64,000 nucleotides of DNA from positions 13,109 through 77,108 of the forward strand of contig CAZEEG010000011.1 of NCBI GenBank assembly GCA_964511065.1. Reading direction: 5' to 3'. The notes beneath the pieces are model-generated. The model did no database searches, was not told the DNA's origin, and saw nothing but the letters and a program-made list of their open reading frames with translations. How positions within the stretch are numbered: position 1 is the first letter of the stretch; each line of letters opens with the position of its first letter. The translations under genes were made by a program, and so were the position numbers. This DNA comes from CALBRZ01 sp964511065 (lineage in GTDB: Bacteria; Planctomycetota; Planctomycetia; Pirellulales; S012-138). Below, in pieces: positions 43,939 through 53,126 of this stretch.

Positions 43939-45237
43939 ATGAAATTTGTTCACGCTTGTTTGTGGTCCTCTTCTACTCCGGGCTGCCGCCAACACCGCTT
44001 TACTTGGGTTGCTGCGTCCGCCGTCGCCTGGTTGGGCTGCGCGGCAATGGTCCTGCCAACCGCGGTGCCGGCCGCCGAGCCGCCCTCCACAGGCGCAAAG
44101 CTCCCCAGCGTGCAGAAGGTTTATCTGTGGCCCGAAGGCGCTCCGCACGTCAACGGCGAGGCCGAAGCGGACCGCCCGTTGCTTTACGTCTACCTGCCGC
44201 CTCGGGAGAAAGCGACCGGGGCCGGCGTGGTCATCTGCCCTGGCGGCGGCTATTCCGGTCACGCCATGGATCACGAGGGCGTTCAGGTGGCCAACTTCTT
44301 TAACGAGCGTGGCGTGGCTGCCTTTGTGTTGCGTTACCGCTTGAGCCCTTATCGGCATCCGGTGCCTCTGCTCGATGCGCAACGGGCCATCCGCCTGGTT
44401 CGTCAACGTGCCCAGGAGTACGGCATTGATAAGGATCGACTGGGGATCATGGGCTTTTCCGCCGGCGGGCATCTGGCTGCCACGGCTGGCACCCATTTCG
44501 ATCAGGGCAATCCCCAGGCCGATGATCCGATCGACCGCGAAAGCTGCCGCCCCAGCTTCCTGGTGCTTTGCTATGCCGTGATCAGCCTGAAGGAGCCGTT
44601 CCACCACGGGGGTTCCCGCCGGAACCTGTTGGGAGAAAAAGCGGATGATCCCGAGTTGGTCGAAAACCTGTCCAACGAAAAACAGGTGACCAAGGACACG
44701 CCGCCAACCTTCCTGTTCCATACCGACGAAGATACCGGCGTCCCGCCGGAAAACAGTGTGGCGTTCTACCTGGCCCTGCGCAAGGCGGGCGTGCCCGCCG
44801 AAATGCACATCTACAGCAAGGGGCCACATGGTGTCGGCCTCATGCCCGGCGATCCCGTGCTTTCGACCTGGGCCAAGCGCCTGGCCGACTGGTTGACGAC
44901 CTCTGGTTTCTTGAGCGACGCCCCCCGGGCACCCGTCCAGGGGCACGTGAAGTTCGACGGCGAACCGCTTTCGTTCGGAACGATTGCGTTCACGCCGCTG
45001 GACGGGATCGGCAAACCCACGGCCGTGGCCCGGGTGCGCAATGGCAATTACCGGCTTTCGGCAACGGCCGGTCCCACAGTGGGGCCCTGCAAAGTCACGG
45101 TTACGCGCTTGAGCCAGAGTGTCATCAGCATGGTGCCCACCGTTACCGGCGCCGAGCAGATTGAAGCCAACGGCGGCGAACCGGTCGAGATTGCGGCCGA
45201 GGGCAACAAGCTGGATTTTGAGCTCCGCTCGAAGTGA
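43939..45237 (+). CDS. Exported alpha/beta hydrolase (acetyl-xylan-esterase-like)
   Basis: 432 residues from the ATG at 43939, with a signal peptide ending near VPAAEP. The hydrolase domain has VVICPGGGYSGHAMDHEG (oxyanion region), nucleophile Ser in MGFSAGGHLAA, Asp in FHTDEDTGVPPENS and His in KGPHGVGLMPG, so the triad is complete. It belongs to the BD-FAE/DUF-type polysaccharide esterases common in Planctomycetes. The last ~110 residues are a separate beta domain (VQGHVKFDGEPLSFGTIAFT) of the carboxypeptidase-regulatory-like type found on many planctomycete exported proteins. It probably deacylates sugars outside the cytoplasm; the substrate is unknown. Confidence 0.88.
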   Translation: MKFVHACLWSSSTPGCRQHRFTWVAASAVAWLGCAAMVLPTAVPAAEPPSTGAKLPSVQKVYLWPEGAPHVNGEAEADRPLLYVYLPPREKATGAGVVICPGGGYSGHAMDHEGVQVANFFNERGVAAFVLRYRLSPYRHPVPLLDAQRAIRLVRQRAQEYGIDKDRLGIMGFSAGGHLAATAGTHFDQGNPQADDPIDRESCRPSFLVLCYAVISLKEPFHHGGSRRNLLGEKADDPELVENLSNEKQVTKDTPPTFLFHTDEDTGVPPENSVAFYLALRKAGVPAEMHIYSKGPHGVGLMPGDPVLSTWAKRLADWLTTSGFLSDAPRAPVQGHVKFDGEPLSFGTIAFTPLDGIGKPTAVARVRNGNYRLSATAGPTVGPCKVTVTRLSQSVISMVPTVTGAEQIEANGGEPVEIAAEGNKLDFELRSK

Positions 45238-45343
45238 AGCTGTAGCGCTCGATGTCGCGTAGCACCAAGCCTTTCGCGGCTGCGGTACAGGGGGGCGCGA
45301 CGCTCGCGGTAACATGGCAACGCCAGATACTGCGCACAAAATC

Positions 45344-45378
45344 GCCCGGCGGCCAGCAACGTAAGCCGACCGCCGGGC
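45344..45378 (-). terminator. Intrinsic terminator of WD40 gene
   Basis: On minus, GCCCGGCGG (45378-45370) pairs perfectly with CCGCCGGGC (45352-45344) across a 17-base loop. It is followed by GATTTTG. It lies just after the minus-strand WD40 gene stop at 45401. It may also slow transcription from the convergent esterase gene. Confidence 0.65.
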
Positions 45379-45400
45379 TTGATTGATGCCGCAACCAGCG

Positions 45401-48400
45401 CTACTGCGCTTCGTTGGGAATTTTGATCATCAGTAGCCGCGGGTCGCTCGTACCGACGGCCAGTTCTTTCCCGTCTGGCGAGTAGGCCAATGAGTACGCC
45501 GCTTTCACCGGCAGGGACTGCTCCATCAATTTCTTTCCGGAGAGGTCCCAGATGATGAGCGTTCCGGCGTAACCCAAGGTGGCGACGCGCTGGCCGGAAG
45601 GGCTGAACGCCAACTGGTAGATATGGTCTTCATGCCCTGACGTGGTGAGATCGGGCGCCGATTGGCCGGTTCGCCACAGGTGCCAGGTCTTGGCCAGACC
45701 GCCGGCGGCATAGCGGCTGCCATCGGGCGCGAAGGCAATATCGTACAGGCCATCCTCGATGCCGTCAGTAATCTCGGTTTGCTGCCGCCCGTTGCTGGCA
45801 TCCCAGATTCGTACCGACTTATCGCCAGAGGAACTGATGAGTTGCCGACCATCGGGATGGAAGGCCACGGCATAGACTTGGCTAGCGTGGCCGGTGCAGT
45901 TGGCGTAGTTTTGGCCGGTTTCCGTGTTCCAGAGCTTGATGGTATTGTCGGCTCCGGCCGAGGCCAGTTTGCTGCCGTCGGCACTGAACGCCAGCCCATA
46001 CACGTGCTGGCTGTGGCCGGTGAGGTTGAACCGGGCCTCAAGATTGGCTGGCAGCCACCGCCGCACCGTCTTATCGGCGCTAACGGTGAACAGCGTGCGA
46101 GCATCGGGCGTGAGGATCACGCTGGCGATGGGGCCGGTGTGGCCGGTGCACTGCTGGCCCGATTCCAGTTGCTGCATGCCCTGCACTTGCCGCAAGGCAT
46201 AGTTGCGGATGATGCGGTCTTCGCCGGCGACCATGATCTTCTTGCCGTCGGCATTGATGGCAACATCGACAATCGCGGCCGGCAGCGAGGTTTCGGCGAT
46301 CAATTGCCCATTCACATTCCACAGGCGGAGGGTCTTTTGATCGGCCGTCACCAGGAGTTGGCCGTTGCTGCTGCGGTCGAGGCAGCGGGTGACCTGGTTG
46401 GGGCCCTCGAGCTTCCGCACCAGCGTAAGGTTTGAGGTGTTCCAGTTTCCGATCACCCGATCATCACCGCAGGTGAAAAACTGGGCGCCGTTGGTAGTGA
46501 GGGCGATATCGTGGATGGCCCCTTCATGCAGCTTGGCCGATCGCTGCGCCGCGATCGTCACGATTTGCGCAGCGTTCTGGCTGCTGCCCAACACCAGCTT
46601 GGTGCTGTCGGTGGTGAAGGCCACGGATTGCACCCCGCCGGCGGCGGCGAATTCCTCGCCCAGCGTCCCACTGGCCAGTTCGTACAGCCGGCCGCGCCCA
46701 TCGGCGCTGCCTGCCGCCAGCCGCGTATTGTTGGGCGAGAAGGCCAGGGTTTGTACGGCCTGGGGCGTTTCCCAGGCAAACGTCTGTTGGGCATCGGCCA
46801 GGTTCCACACGCGCACCTGCTTGTCGGCCCCGCCGGCGGCCACATACTTGTTGTCGTTGCTGATGGCCACCGCCGCGACTTCACCACCAGAACCGGCAAA
46901 CGAACGTTCCTCCTTGATCGCGGCGAGATTGCCCACGTTCCACAGCCGAACGGCCCGATCGGCCCCGCCCGTGGCCAGGAAGCCGCCATTGCTGTTATAT
47001 GCCAGGCTCCGAATCGCTCCCTCGTGTGCCTTAATGGCGGCGAGTGCATTGACGGGCCGCATCACCACGCGGCCGTCTTGGCCGGCAATGGATGCCGTCT
47101 TGCCGTCGGTTGAGAACACCGCGCCGGTGGTTGCCGCCGGCAGCGTGTACCGCTGGAGCTCGACGCCGGCAGCCACGTCCCAGACCCGGGCGGTCTTGTC
47201 CGCACTGGCAGTGATGATTCGCTTGGCATCAGCCGTAAAGGCGACCGACGCTACGGCGCCTTCCTGTTTGGCGATGGTCGCGACCTTGGCACCATCGGCC
47301 AGCTTGAAGATGCGAACGTCCTTGGCATCGGTCGCCACGGCAACCAGTTGATTATCGTTGCTCAGCGCCATGGAGGTTGGCGTGGCATCCACGTTAATCG
47401 TTCGTAGGGCATTGCCGTCGGCCGGATTCCACACCCGCACGCTCTTGTCGCCGGCGGAGACAAGCTGCGCGCCGTTGGGCGTGAACTGCACGGCAACAAT
47501 GGGGCCGCTATGGCCCTGGATATCGCGGACAGGTTCGCCGTCGGCGGCGTTCCACACCTTGAGCAGATTGTTGGATGCGCCCACGATCTGGGCGCCGTTG
47601 GGGCTGATGGCCACGGCGACCACGGGCGCGTCCTGCCCTTCGATGGTCCGCACCAGGTTGCCGTCGCTCACGTTGAACAGGCGGATCTTCTTGTCGTCCG
47701 ATCCGGTGACCACCTGGCTGCTGTTGGCCGAGAACGCAGCCGATCGCACCGCGGCCTCGTGCCCTGCGAGGGCCTTGTGTTCGGCACCATCGGCCGTTTT
47801 GAGCAGCTTGGCCGTCTTGTCATCGCTGGCCGTCAGCAGGTAGCTGTTGTTGGGGGCTACGGCCAGGCTGCGAATTGGCGACTTGTGAGGCGTAAGTTCG
47901 CGGCCTTCGGCAATCGGCATTTGCCAGATGCGCGCGATGCCGTCGCCTCCAGCAGTCGCCACGTACTGGTTGTTGGGGTGATAGACGACTGCCGTGACCG
48001 GACCGGCGTGCGCTTGCAGTACGCCCGCTGCTGCGCCATCGGCCGACTTGAACCAGCGGACGGTTCCTTCGGCATCGCCGGCGGCCAGGAAGTTGCTGTC
48101 GCGGCTGACGGCCAGGCTCCGCACCGGGCTGCCGGTGTTCACCGCTCGGGCCTGCTTGCCATCGGCGACGTTGTAGATGCGAATCTGGCCATCGTCCGAC
48201 CCGGCAGCCATAAACTGATTGTTGAACGCCGTGACCACCGCTTGCACCGGCTTGGTAGCGCCGGCCAGGGCAATGGGTGCGGTTGGCGGCCAGGCAAACA
48301 CGCGAACGGTGCCATCGCCTCCCGCGGCCAGCACGGTCCGGTTGTCGGTGCTGATGACCACGGCAGCGACATTTGGCGAATGGATCGTGCCGGTCGCTTT

Positions 48401-48976
48401 TCCATCGGCCAGGTTCCAGCCGTGGATCGTGCCGTCGTCGCAGGCGGCCAGGACGATCTTATTGTCGGGGCTGATGGCCAGCGAAATCGCGACCCCCGTT
48501 GCGCCCGCCAGGTCGCGGACATGCTTGTTCTCGGCCGCGTCCCAAACCTTGATCGCCTTGGAGCGATCGGCAGTGACCAAAAACTTGCCATCAGGGCTGA
48601 TCGCCGCCGCTGTGCCTTCGGCCGCCAGGTCAGGAAGCTTGGCAATCTCTGAACTCAGCGGTACGTCGTATACCTTCACCGTGCGATCCAGGCCCGAAGT
48701 GGCGAACTGCTGCCCGTCGGGCGAGACGGCCACGCACAGCACCAGGTTTTGATGGTCGGCAATGGTGCGGACCACCTTGCCAGTTTCGCGATCCCACAGC
48801 TTTACGGAGTGATCGAAACTGCCCGTGATGACGAGCTTGCCGTCGGGCGTGAACGCGACCGCGTAAATCGGGTCTTCGTGCCCGGTGAAGTATGCAATTT
48901 GCGCGTGGCCCACGCTTGGCAGTCCGGCCGCGCACCAGGCGGCCAGGCTCGCTAACAATATTCGCGCTACACTCAT
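45401..48976 (-). CDS. Exported WD40 protein with 28 repeats
   Basis: 1191 residues from the ATG at 48976 (ribosome site AAAGGAAA), with a signal peptide ending near VGHAQ. The rest is an unbroken run of WD40 units. By eye I count 28, from HEDPIYAVAFTPDGKLVITG to AAYSLAYSPDGKELAV, each ~41 residues and ending in patterns such as SVKLWDRETG or VRVWNPADG. 28 units would make four seven-bladed propellers. Such proteins are scaffolds. A purely propeller, secreted form without a kinase or sigma-factor domain is unusual outside Planctomycetes. No enzymatic motif. It is alone, ended by a good terminator. Confidence 0.93.
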   Translation of the reverse strand: MSVARILLASLAAWCAAGLPSVGHAQIAYFTGHEDPIYAVAFTPDGKLVITGSFDHSVKLWDRETGKVVRTIADHQNLVLCVAVSPDGQQFATSGLDRTVKVYDVPLSSEIAKLPDLAAEGTAAAISPDGKFLVTADRSKAIKVWDAAENKHVRDLAGATGVAISLAISPDNKIVLAACDDGTIHGWNLADGKATGTIHSPNVAAVVISTDNRTVLAAGGDGTVRVFAWPPTAPIALAGATKPVQAVVTAFNNQFMAAGSDDGQIRIYNVADGKQARAVNTGSPVRSLAVSRDSNFLAAGDAEGTVRWFKSADGAAAGVLQAHAGPVTAVVYHPNNQYVATAGGDGIARIWQMPIAEGRELTPHKSPIRSLAVAPNNSYLLTASDDKTAKLLKTADGAEHKALAGHEAAVRSAAFSANSSQVVTGSDDKKIRLFNVSDGNLVRTIEGQDAPVVAVAISPNGAQIVGASNNLLKVWNAADGEPVRDIQGHSGPIVAVQFTPNGAQLVSAGDKSVRVWNPADGNALRTINVDATPTSMALSNDNQLVAVATDAKDVRIFKLADGAKVATIAKQEGAVASVAFTADAKRIITASADKTARVWDVAAGVELQRYTLPAATTGAVFSTDGKTASIAGQDGRVVMRPVNALAAIKAHEGAIRSLAYNSNGGFLATGGADRAVRLWNVGNLAAIKEERSFAGSGGEVAAVAISNDNKYVAAGGADKQVRVWNLADAQQTFAWETPQAVQTLAFSPNNTRLAAGSADGRGRLYELASGTLGEEFAAAGGVQSVAFTTDSTKLVLGSSQNAAQIVTIAAQRSAKLHEGAIHDIALTTNGAQFFTCGDDRVIGNWNTSNLTLVRKLEGPNQVTRCLDRSSNGQLLVTADQKTLRLWNVNGQLIAETSLPAAIVDVAINADGKKIMVAGEDRIIRNYALRQVQGMQQLESGQQCTGHTGPIASVILTPDARTLFTVSADKTVRRWLPANLEARFNLTGHSQHVYGLAFSADGSKLASAGADNTIKLWNTETGQNYANCTGHASQVYAVAFHPDGRQLISSSGDKSVRIWDASNGRQQTEITDGIEDGLYDIAFAPDGSRYAAGGLAKTWHLWRTGQSAPDLTTSGHEDHIYQLAFSPSGQRVATLGYAGTLIIWDLSGKKLMEQSLPVKAAYSLAYSPDGKELAVGTSDPRLLMIKIPNEAQ

Positions 48977-49456
48977 GACGGCTTTCCTTTGAAGTTGGTA
49001 TGGTTGGCGCGCGGTTGGCTTCCCTACGTATGACCATCGGGGGCATCGGCTGAAACCACACGATGGCGCCCCCCTCGTCATGGCGGCACGCCAGGCGAGT
49101 GCGCCCGCCAATGTAATCGCTACCCGTGGACAGGGCAAAGTCGTCTGGACGATTCGGGCATGAGGGCTGCCGGCGCACGTCGTCTGCCGCGTTTCGTTCG
49201 GCGCATCGCCTCCCCCCACGCATCGGATCGGGCATTACCGCGTGCTGCCAACGCCTGAGGCTGGTGGATGCGGTCGACCGCGGTGGCGACGGGTTGCCGC
49301 GCAGCTTTGACGGCGGTCACACTACAGCAAAGTGGTCGACAGCCCAGCGGTGCGACCTTAGGCTTGAGCAAGGGGGGAACGCCCCCACATGCGTTCTATT
49401 GATCCAATCCTGCTTTAGGTTTCGCAAAAACCGCGTCTGCGGAAGGAGTCGCTGCG
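48977..49456. other. Divergent intergenic region
   Basis: 480 bases between the WD40 gene and the cobalamin-binding-like gene. No small gene, no B12 riboswitch signature and no good promoter hexamers were found. Confidence 0.5.
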
Positions 49457-50371
49457 ATGCCTCCCCGGATTGCTACGCTGTTGGCCAGCGCGACGGAAAT
49501 TGTCTATGCCCTGGGGTTTGGCGATTGCATCGTCGGCGTGAGCCACGAGTGCGACTATCCTCTCCAGGCCGCCGAGAAACCCCGTCTCACCTCCAGCCGC
49601 ATCGACGCCGCGGCAGCCAGCGATCAGATTGACCGCCAGGTTCGGGAGCATTTGTCCGCTGGTGCGTCGTTGTACGCGATTGATGTGGCACGGTTGGCCA
49701 CGCTGGCTCCGGAGCTGATTATCACTCAGGCGCAGTGCGATGTGTGCGCGGTGCGATACGCCGACGTGGTGGAGGCGGTTAAAAGCGAGCCAGCCCTGCG
49801 AAACGCGCAAGTGCTCGCCCTGAACCCGCAAACCTTTCGTGACGTGCTGGATGACGTGCGCCGGGTGGGGGACGCCGTGGGATGCCCGCAGCGGGCAGAT
49901 GCCTATGTCGCGGAGCTATCGGCCCGCATGGAGCAGGTGGCAGCGGTAGGCCGCTCGATTCCGCCTGAGCGGCGGCCGCGTGTGGCGTGTATCGAGTGGA
50001 CCGACCCGTTGATGCTGGCCGGCAATTGGATGCCAGAGATGGTTGAGATGGCGGGCGGCACCAACCTGCTCACCAAGGCCGGGGAGCACAGTCCAGCTTG
50101 CCGCTGGGAAGACCTTCGTGCAGCCGATCCGGAAGTGATCGTGGTTTGCCCTTGTGGGTTTGACCTGGCACGAACTAAGGAAGAGTTGGCTACGCTGGAG
50201 GCGCTGCCTGGGTGGAGTGAACTGCCGGCGGTCAGGAATCACCGCGTTTACCCGGTCGACGGCAACGCGTATTTCAACCGGTCGGGTCCGCGCATGGTCG
50301 ATAGCCTGGAGATGCTGGCTCGATGCATCCATCCTGAGCGATTCGGGAACGACATGGTTGAAAATTGTTGA
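49457..50371 (+). CDS. Cobalamin-binding protein (BtuF-like) without signal peptide
   Basis: 304 residues, ATG 49457 after GGAAGGAG. The fold is that of class III periplasmic binding proteins (BtuF/TroA): IATLLASATEIVYALGFGDCIVGVSHECDYP at the start gives the classic SxTE..YALG pattern, then LAPELIITQAQC, a linking helix, and a second lobe (RVACIEWTDPLMLAGNWMPEM). There is no signal peptide or lipobox, so it is cytoplasmic or its export is unusual. No BtuC/BtuD transporter genes are beside it. This stand-alone form is widespread in bacteria, and its job is not settled (perhaps corrinoid handling). Confidence 0.85.
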   Translation: MPPRIATLLASATEIVYALGFGDCIVGVSHECDYPLQAAEKPRLTSSRIDAAAASDQIDRQVREHLSAGASLYAIDVARLATLAPELIITQAQCDVCAVRYADVVEAVKSEPALRNAQVLALNPQTFRDVLDDVRRVGDAVGCPQRADAYVAELSARMEQVAAVGRSIPPERRPRVACIEWTDPLMLAGNWMPEMVEMAGGTNLLTKAGEHSPACRWEDLRAADPEVIVVCPCGFDLARTKEELATLEALPGWSELPAVRNHRVYPVDGNAYFNRSGPRMVDSLEMLARCIHPERFGNDMVENC

Positions 50372-50575
50372 TGGCTGCGCCGCCGATGCCGGCTAATGAA
50401 TGATGGTCGCCGGGAATCGTTCGCATGGCTGCACGATTGTTTGCAATTCGCACGTACGGCATGCCATCAAGCGGACATTCGCCGCACGGCAACCAATAGA
50501 AACCCACACCGAGAAGAATGACTCTTCGCGGGTCCGTGTCGGGGACGGCGAATGAAACGGACCGCGCAAAAATCT

Positions 50576-50607
50576 GCGGCAGGCGAAGCCGGAGCCTCGC
50601 CTGCCGC
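50576..50607. terminator. Bidirectional terminator-like hairpin
   Basis: GCGGCAGGCGA (50576-50586) and TCGCCTGCCGC (50597-50607) form a perfect 11-bp stem with a 10-base loop. On minus the stem is followed by AGATTTTT, a T run suited to ending the minus-strand gene. It sits between convergent genes. The arm sequence looks like another dispersed planctomycete intergenic repeat. Confidence 0.65.
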
Positions 50608-50660
50608 TCAAGTGACCTGCGGCACCCTCCCGCACTCCCCAGTAGGTCGGGCGCGTGCAG

Positions 50661-50676
50661 GTCATTCATGAATGAC
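50661..50676. repeat. Perfect 16-base palindrome
   Basis: GTCATTCATGAATGAC reads the same on both strands and lies 14 bases beyond the stop codon of the Cys/His-rich protein gene. It may be part of a stop signal or a protein-binding site. Confidence 0.45.
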
Positions 50677-50689
50677 AATTCGCGGGTGA

Positions 50690-51493
50690 TTACAACCGCG
50701 GGGCCGGAGCTTCCACGGCGTTGTCTTCGGCCGGGGCCGGGGGCTGGTCCAAGCCGGCCGGGCCAAGAGTTGCCGGGGCCAGTTCGATGGCGTCTGGCGA
50801 CAACAGCGGCGCGGCCTGCTCGGCTTCAGGCGCTTGCGGTTCCGCAGGGGCGCTGTCGGCCGGCTGCGATGGGGGAGCAATAGGCGCCCCTTCAGGCAAC
50901 GCTTCCTGGTGGGGCACGGCCGGAGCTTCCGGCATCATGTGGGGAACGCTGGCCGGATTCGCATACCCGCCGCCGTGAGCATAGCCCACCGGCATTGCCA
51001 GATGCGGCTGCCGATGGTAGCTGTGCAGTTGGCAATGGCCGTGACGGCAGCCCCGGTGCGCCCACTTATGGCACGGCCCAAAGGCGTTGTGGAACAGGCC
51101 GTTCATATCATGCCCAGTGTAAGGGCACGGCGTGGTGTCTGCGCAGTAGGTGTCCCAGAGGTGCAGGTTCCGGGAACGGGGATGGTAGGTCGAGGTCCAG
51201 ATGGACCCGTCGCAGGCGGGCTTGGGGCAGCAACCGTAGCCGCCGGCATGCGTACCGCAAGCACTGCATCCGCACGCCGCGAACGCGTTATAGGCTTGGG
51301 GGCCACACGCGGAGTAGTGGTGACCGTGGCCGCAACCAACGCAACTTGCACCAGGAACCACGCTGTCGGTGGCGTACGCGGCGTGGGGACCGGCCACCGG
51401 CATGACCATGGGCTGCGGCGTGATGGGCTGACCGGCCCAAGCGGCCGGCACCATCAGCGCTACGAGCGCCAAACTACAGAATCCAAGTCGCAT
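50690..51493 (-). CDS. Exported Cys/His-rich protein
   Basis: 267 residues from the ATG at 51493, chosen because AAAAGGAG lies upstream (the ATG at 51514 has none). The signal peptide MRLGFCSLALVALMVPAAWA is cleaved near AWA/GQ. Residues ~45-150 are packed with Cys, His, Gly and Tyr (SCVGCGHGHHYSACG, CGCSACGTHAGGYGCCPKPA, HRGCRHGHCQLHSYHRQPH). The last ~90 are Pro/Ala/Glu-rich. No CxxCH heme site is present. A metal-binding or disulfide-crosslinked envelope protein fits this composition. I do not recognise a family beyond similar planctomycete hypotheticals. Confidence 0.8.
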   Translation of the reverse strand: MRLGFCSLALVALMVPAAWAGQPITPQPMVMPVAGPHAAYATDSVVPGASCVGCGHGHHYSACGPQAYNAFAACGCSACGTHAGGYGCCPKPACDGSIWTSTYHPRSRNLHLWDTYCADTTPCPYTGHDMNGLFHNAFGPCHKWAHRGCRHGHCQLHSYHRQPHLAMPVGYAHGGGYANPASVPHMMPEAPAVPHQEALPEGAPIAPPSQPADSAPAEPQAPEAEQAAPLLSPDAIELAPATLGPAGLDQPPAPAEDNAVEAPAPRL

Positions 51494-52246
51494 GGCTGGA
51501 AAACTCCTTTTCATGGGGGACCGGGGGAGATTGCCGAGTCGCTGCGCCCTACCGCCGGAAACGGCCGTGGGGGAGAACCGTTCCGCAAGCGCTGCGCGAC
51601 ATTCGGCACGATCGTCGTCTTGCATCGCTCTGTATGGCGATGTCCGCCCTACAACGGCGGCCATCGTCTCCAGCCGCTACGGCCAGCCGCCCCCGCAGGT
51701 CAGGGAACGAGCCGCCATCAACGGAGGTGGTCCGCGATGCCATTCCTTTTGCCTGTCGAACGTGCCACGACTTGGGCATCCTGCCGTGCGAGAGGCACGC
51801 GGTAACCAAAGGGGGGGCGGTACGCGTGCGCTGCTGGCCGTGGTGAGCCGTTCGCCGCAGGTGGCGCAGCGGCTACGCCTGGCAAACGCGTAGGCTGGCG
51901 CCACGTAGCGCGGCCCTCGATGTACAGCCGGCGTTTGGGCGCAGCACGCTGCCACCAGCCTTGCAGTCGCCTTGGTCTGCACAGTTTCGGTAACAGGCTA
52001 CGTAACCATTGCCCCGGTTTCTTGCGCAGGCAAATTTGATTGTTGTATTTTCGCCACATTTCCTGGTTTGACAGATGGCTGATGGCATTGAGTATGCAAC
52101 GCAACTAGCGGTAACATCAGCAGATAAACCCATTGGCGGCCCGTCGAGCCGCAGCCGCATATTTGCCGCCTTCAGGCAACACCGACCGCGGCAAGCGAGC
52201 TTGAGCCGCCGACTTTCCCGCTGGCAGAAACGCTACATCCCGCATC
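51494..52246. other. Divergent intergenic region, 753 bases
   Basis: The largest gap in the window. No gene is supported. A perfect TTGACA stands at 52068-52073, but the hexamer 17 bases on is poor, so it is only a weak promoter candidate for the plus-strand operon. The stretch 51990-52100 is notably richer in A and T than its surroundings. Confidence 0.5.
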
Positions 52247-53116
52247 GTGCTACCAACCGTCCCCCTTATCGCCGTGTTATGTTCTGGCCTGGGCATCTTG
52301 GCCCTGGGGATGCAGTGGCGCTCGCTGCGGGGGACCACGCTCCGGGCGCCCCTGGCTTGGGCGGTAGCGTCGTTTGCGGCCATCGCGCTTGCCGAAGCCG
52401 CCGTGGCGTGGCTGGCCGTTTCGCAGACCTTTGCGGTTCATCTTCGTTACCTGGCGGCGGTAGGTACCTTCTGCCCGTTGATGGCGCTGCTGGGGGCCAA
52501 GCGCCCGCAGGATCGCGGCTGGCAATGGGTGGTGGCTACGCTGGTGTTGGTGGCTGCCTTGCCAAGTCTCAACACGATGGCTTTCTTTCCGGCCAGCCCG
52601 ATCGAACTGCATGGCTTTGTGCGGTGGTTCCTGGTGCTTCCGCTGTGGGGGCTGGGGTTGGCCAATCATTTGCCCACCCGGCTGTGGCCGGCATCGCTAT
52701 TAGCCTCCGGCGGTCAGCTTTGGCTGTTGGCCCCGCAGATGCCGGAGTTCGCCTGGCTGCTTCCCTCGGGGATCACGGGCGAGCTGCGCGTTGCCACGGC
52801 CGCTGCCGCGCTGGCGTTGGCGGCAACGGTGTGGGCGGTGGCCTGGCCTGCCCGCCGTGTCACCGCGCCACCCTTGAGCCAGCTTTGGCTGGACTTCCGC
52901 GATGGCTTTGGCACGGTGTGGGGCCTGCGGATCGCGCTGCGTTTTCAGGCCACGGCCGAGATTTGCCACTGGCCCCAATCGCTCACCTGGCAAGGGTTAC
53001 CGGCCGAGGAAGCGTTGCCGCCGGAAATCCATCAAGCGATGGAACAAGCATTGCGGACATTGTTGCGGCGGTTTGTTTCCGACGATTGGATTGCAGCCCG
53101 ATTATCCCCTTCATAG
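52247..53116 (+). CDS. Multi-pass membrane protein, unknown function
   Basis: 289 residues, start GTG at 52247 (an ATG 20 codons later is possible). There are about seven membrane helices, from LIAVLCSGLGILALGM to LALAATVWAVAWPA (~180-195), then a cytoplasmic tail of ~90 residues (LWLDFRDGFGTVWGLRIALR) that is helical. It ends 10 bases before a GAF-PP2C phosphatase gene, so the two are co-transcribed and it may be the sensor or target of that phosphatase. No family recognised. Confidence 0.8.
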   Translation: MLPTVPLIAVLCSGLGILALGMQWRSLRGTTLRAPLAWAVASFAAIALAEAAVAWLAVSQTFAVHLRYLAAVGTFCPLMALLGAKRPQDRGWQWVVATLVLVAALPSLNTMAFFPASPIELHGFVRWFLVLPLWGLGLANHLPTRLWPASLLASGGQLWLLAPQMPEFAWLLPSGITGELRVATAAAALALAATVWAVAWPARRVTAPPLSQLWLDFRDGFGTVWGLRIALRFQATAEICHWPQSLTWQGLPAEEALPPEIHQAMEQALRTLLRRFVSDDWIAARLSPS

Positions 53117-53126
53117 ACTTCCGTTC

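Larger units (their letters stand above)
50372..50689. other. Convergent intergenic region with terminator-like structures
   Basis: 318 bases between the BtuF-like gene and the Cys/His-rich protein gene. It holds the hairpin at 50576-50607 and the palindrome at 50661-50676, and no gene. Confidence 0.55.

Noticed and set aside
43720..45339. 539-codon minus-strand open frame opposite the esterase
   Set aside because: Antisense shadow; the esterase on plus has a signal peptide and complete catalytic triad.
47510..48652. 380-codon plus-strand open frame inside the WD40 gene
   Set aside because: Shadow frame that mirrors the repeats of the real minus-strand gene.
48977..49456. Cobalamin riboswitch before the BtuF-like gene
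   Set aside because: No B12-box (GCCACTG) or its paired elements could be found.
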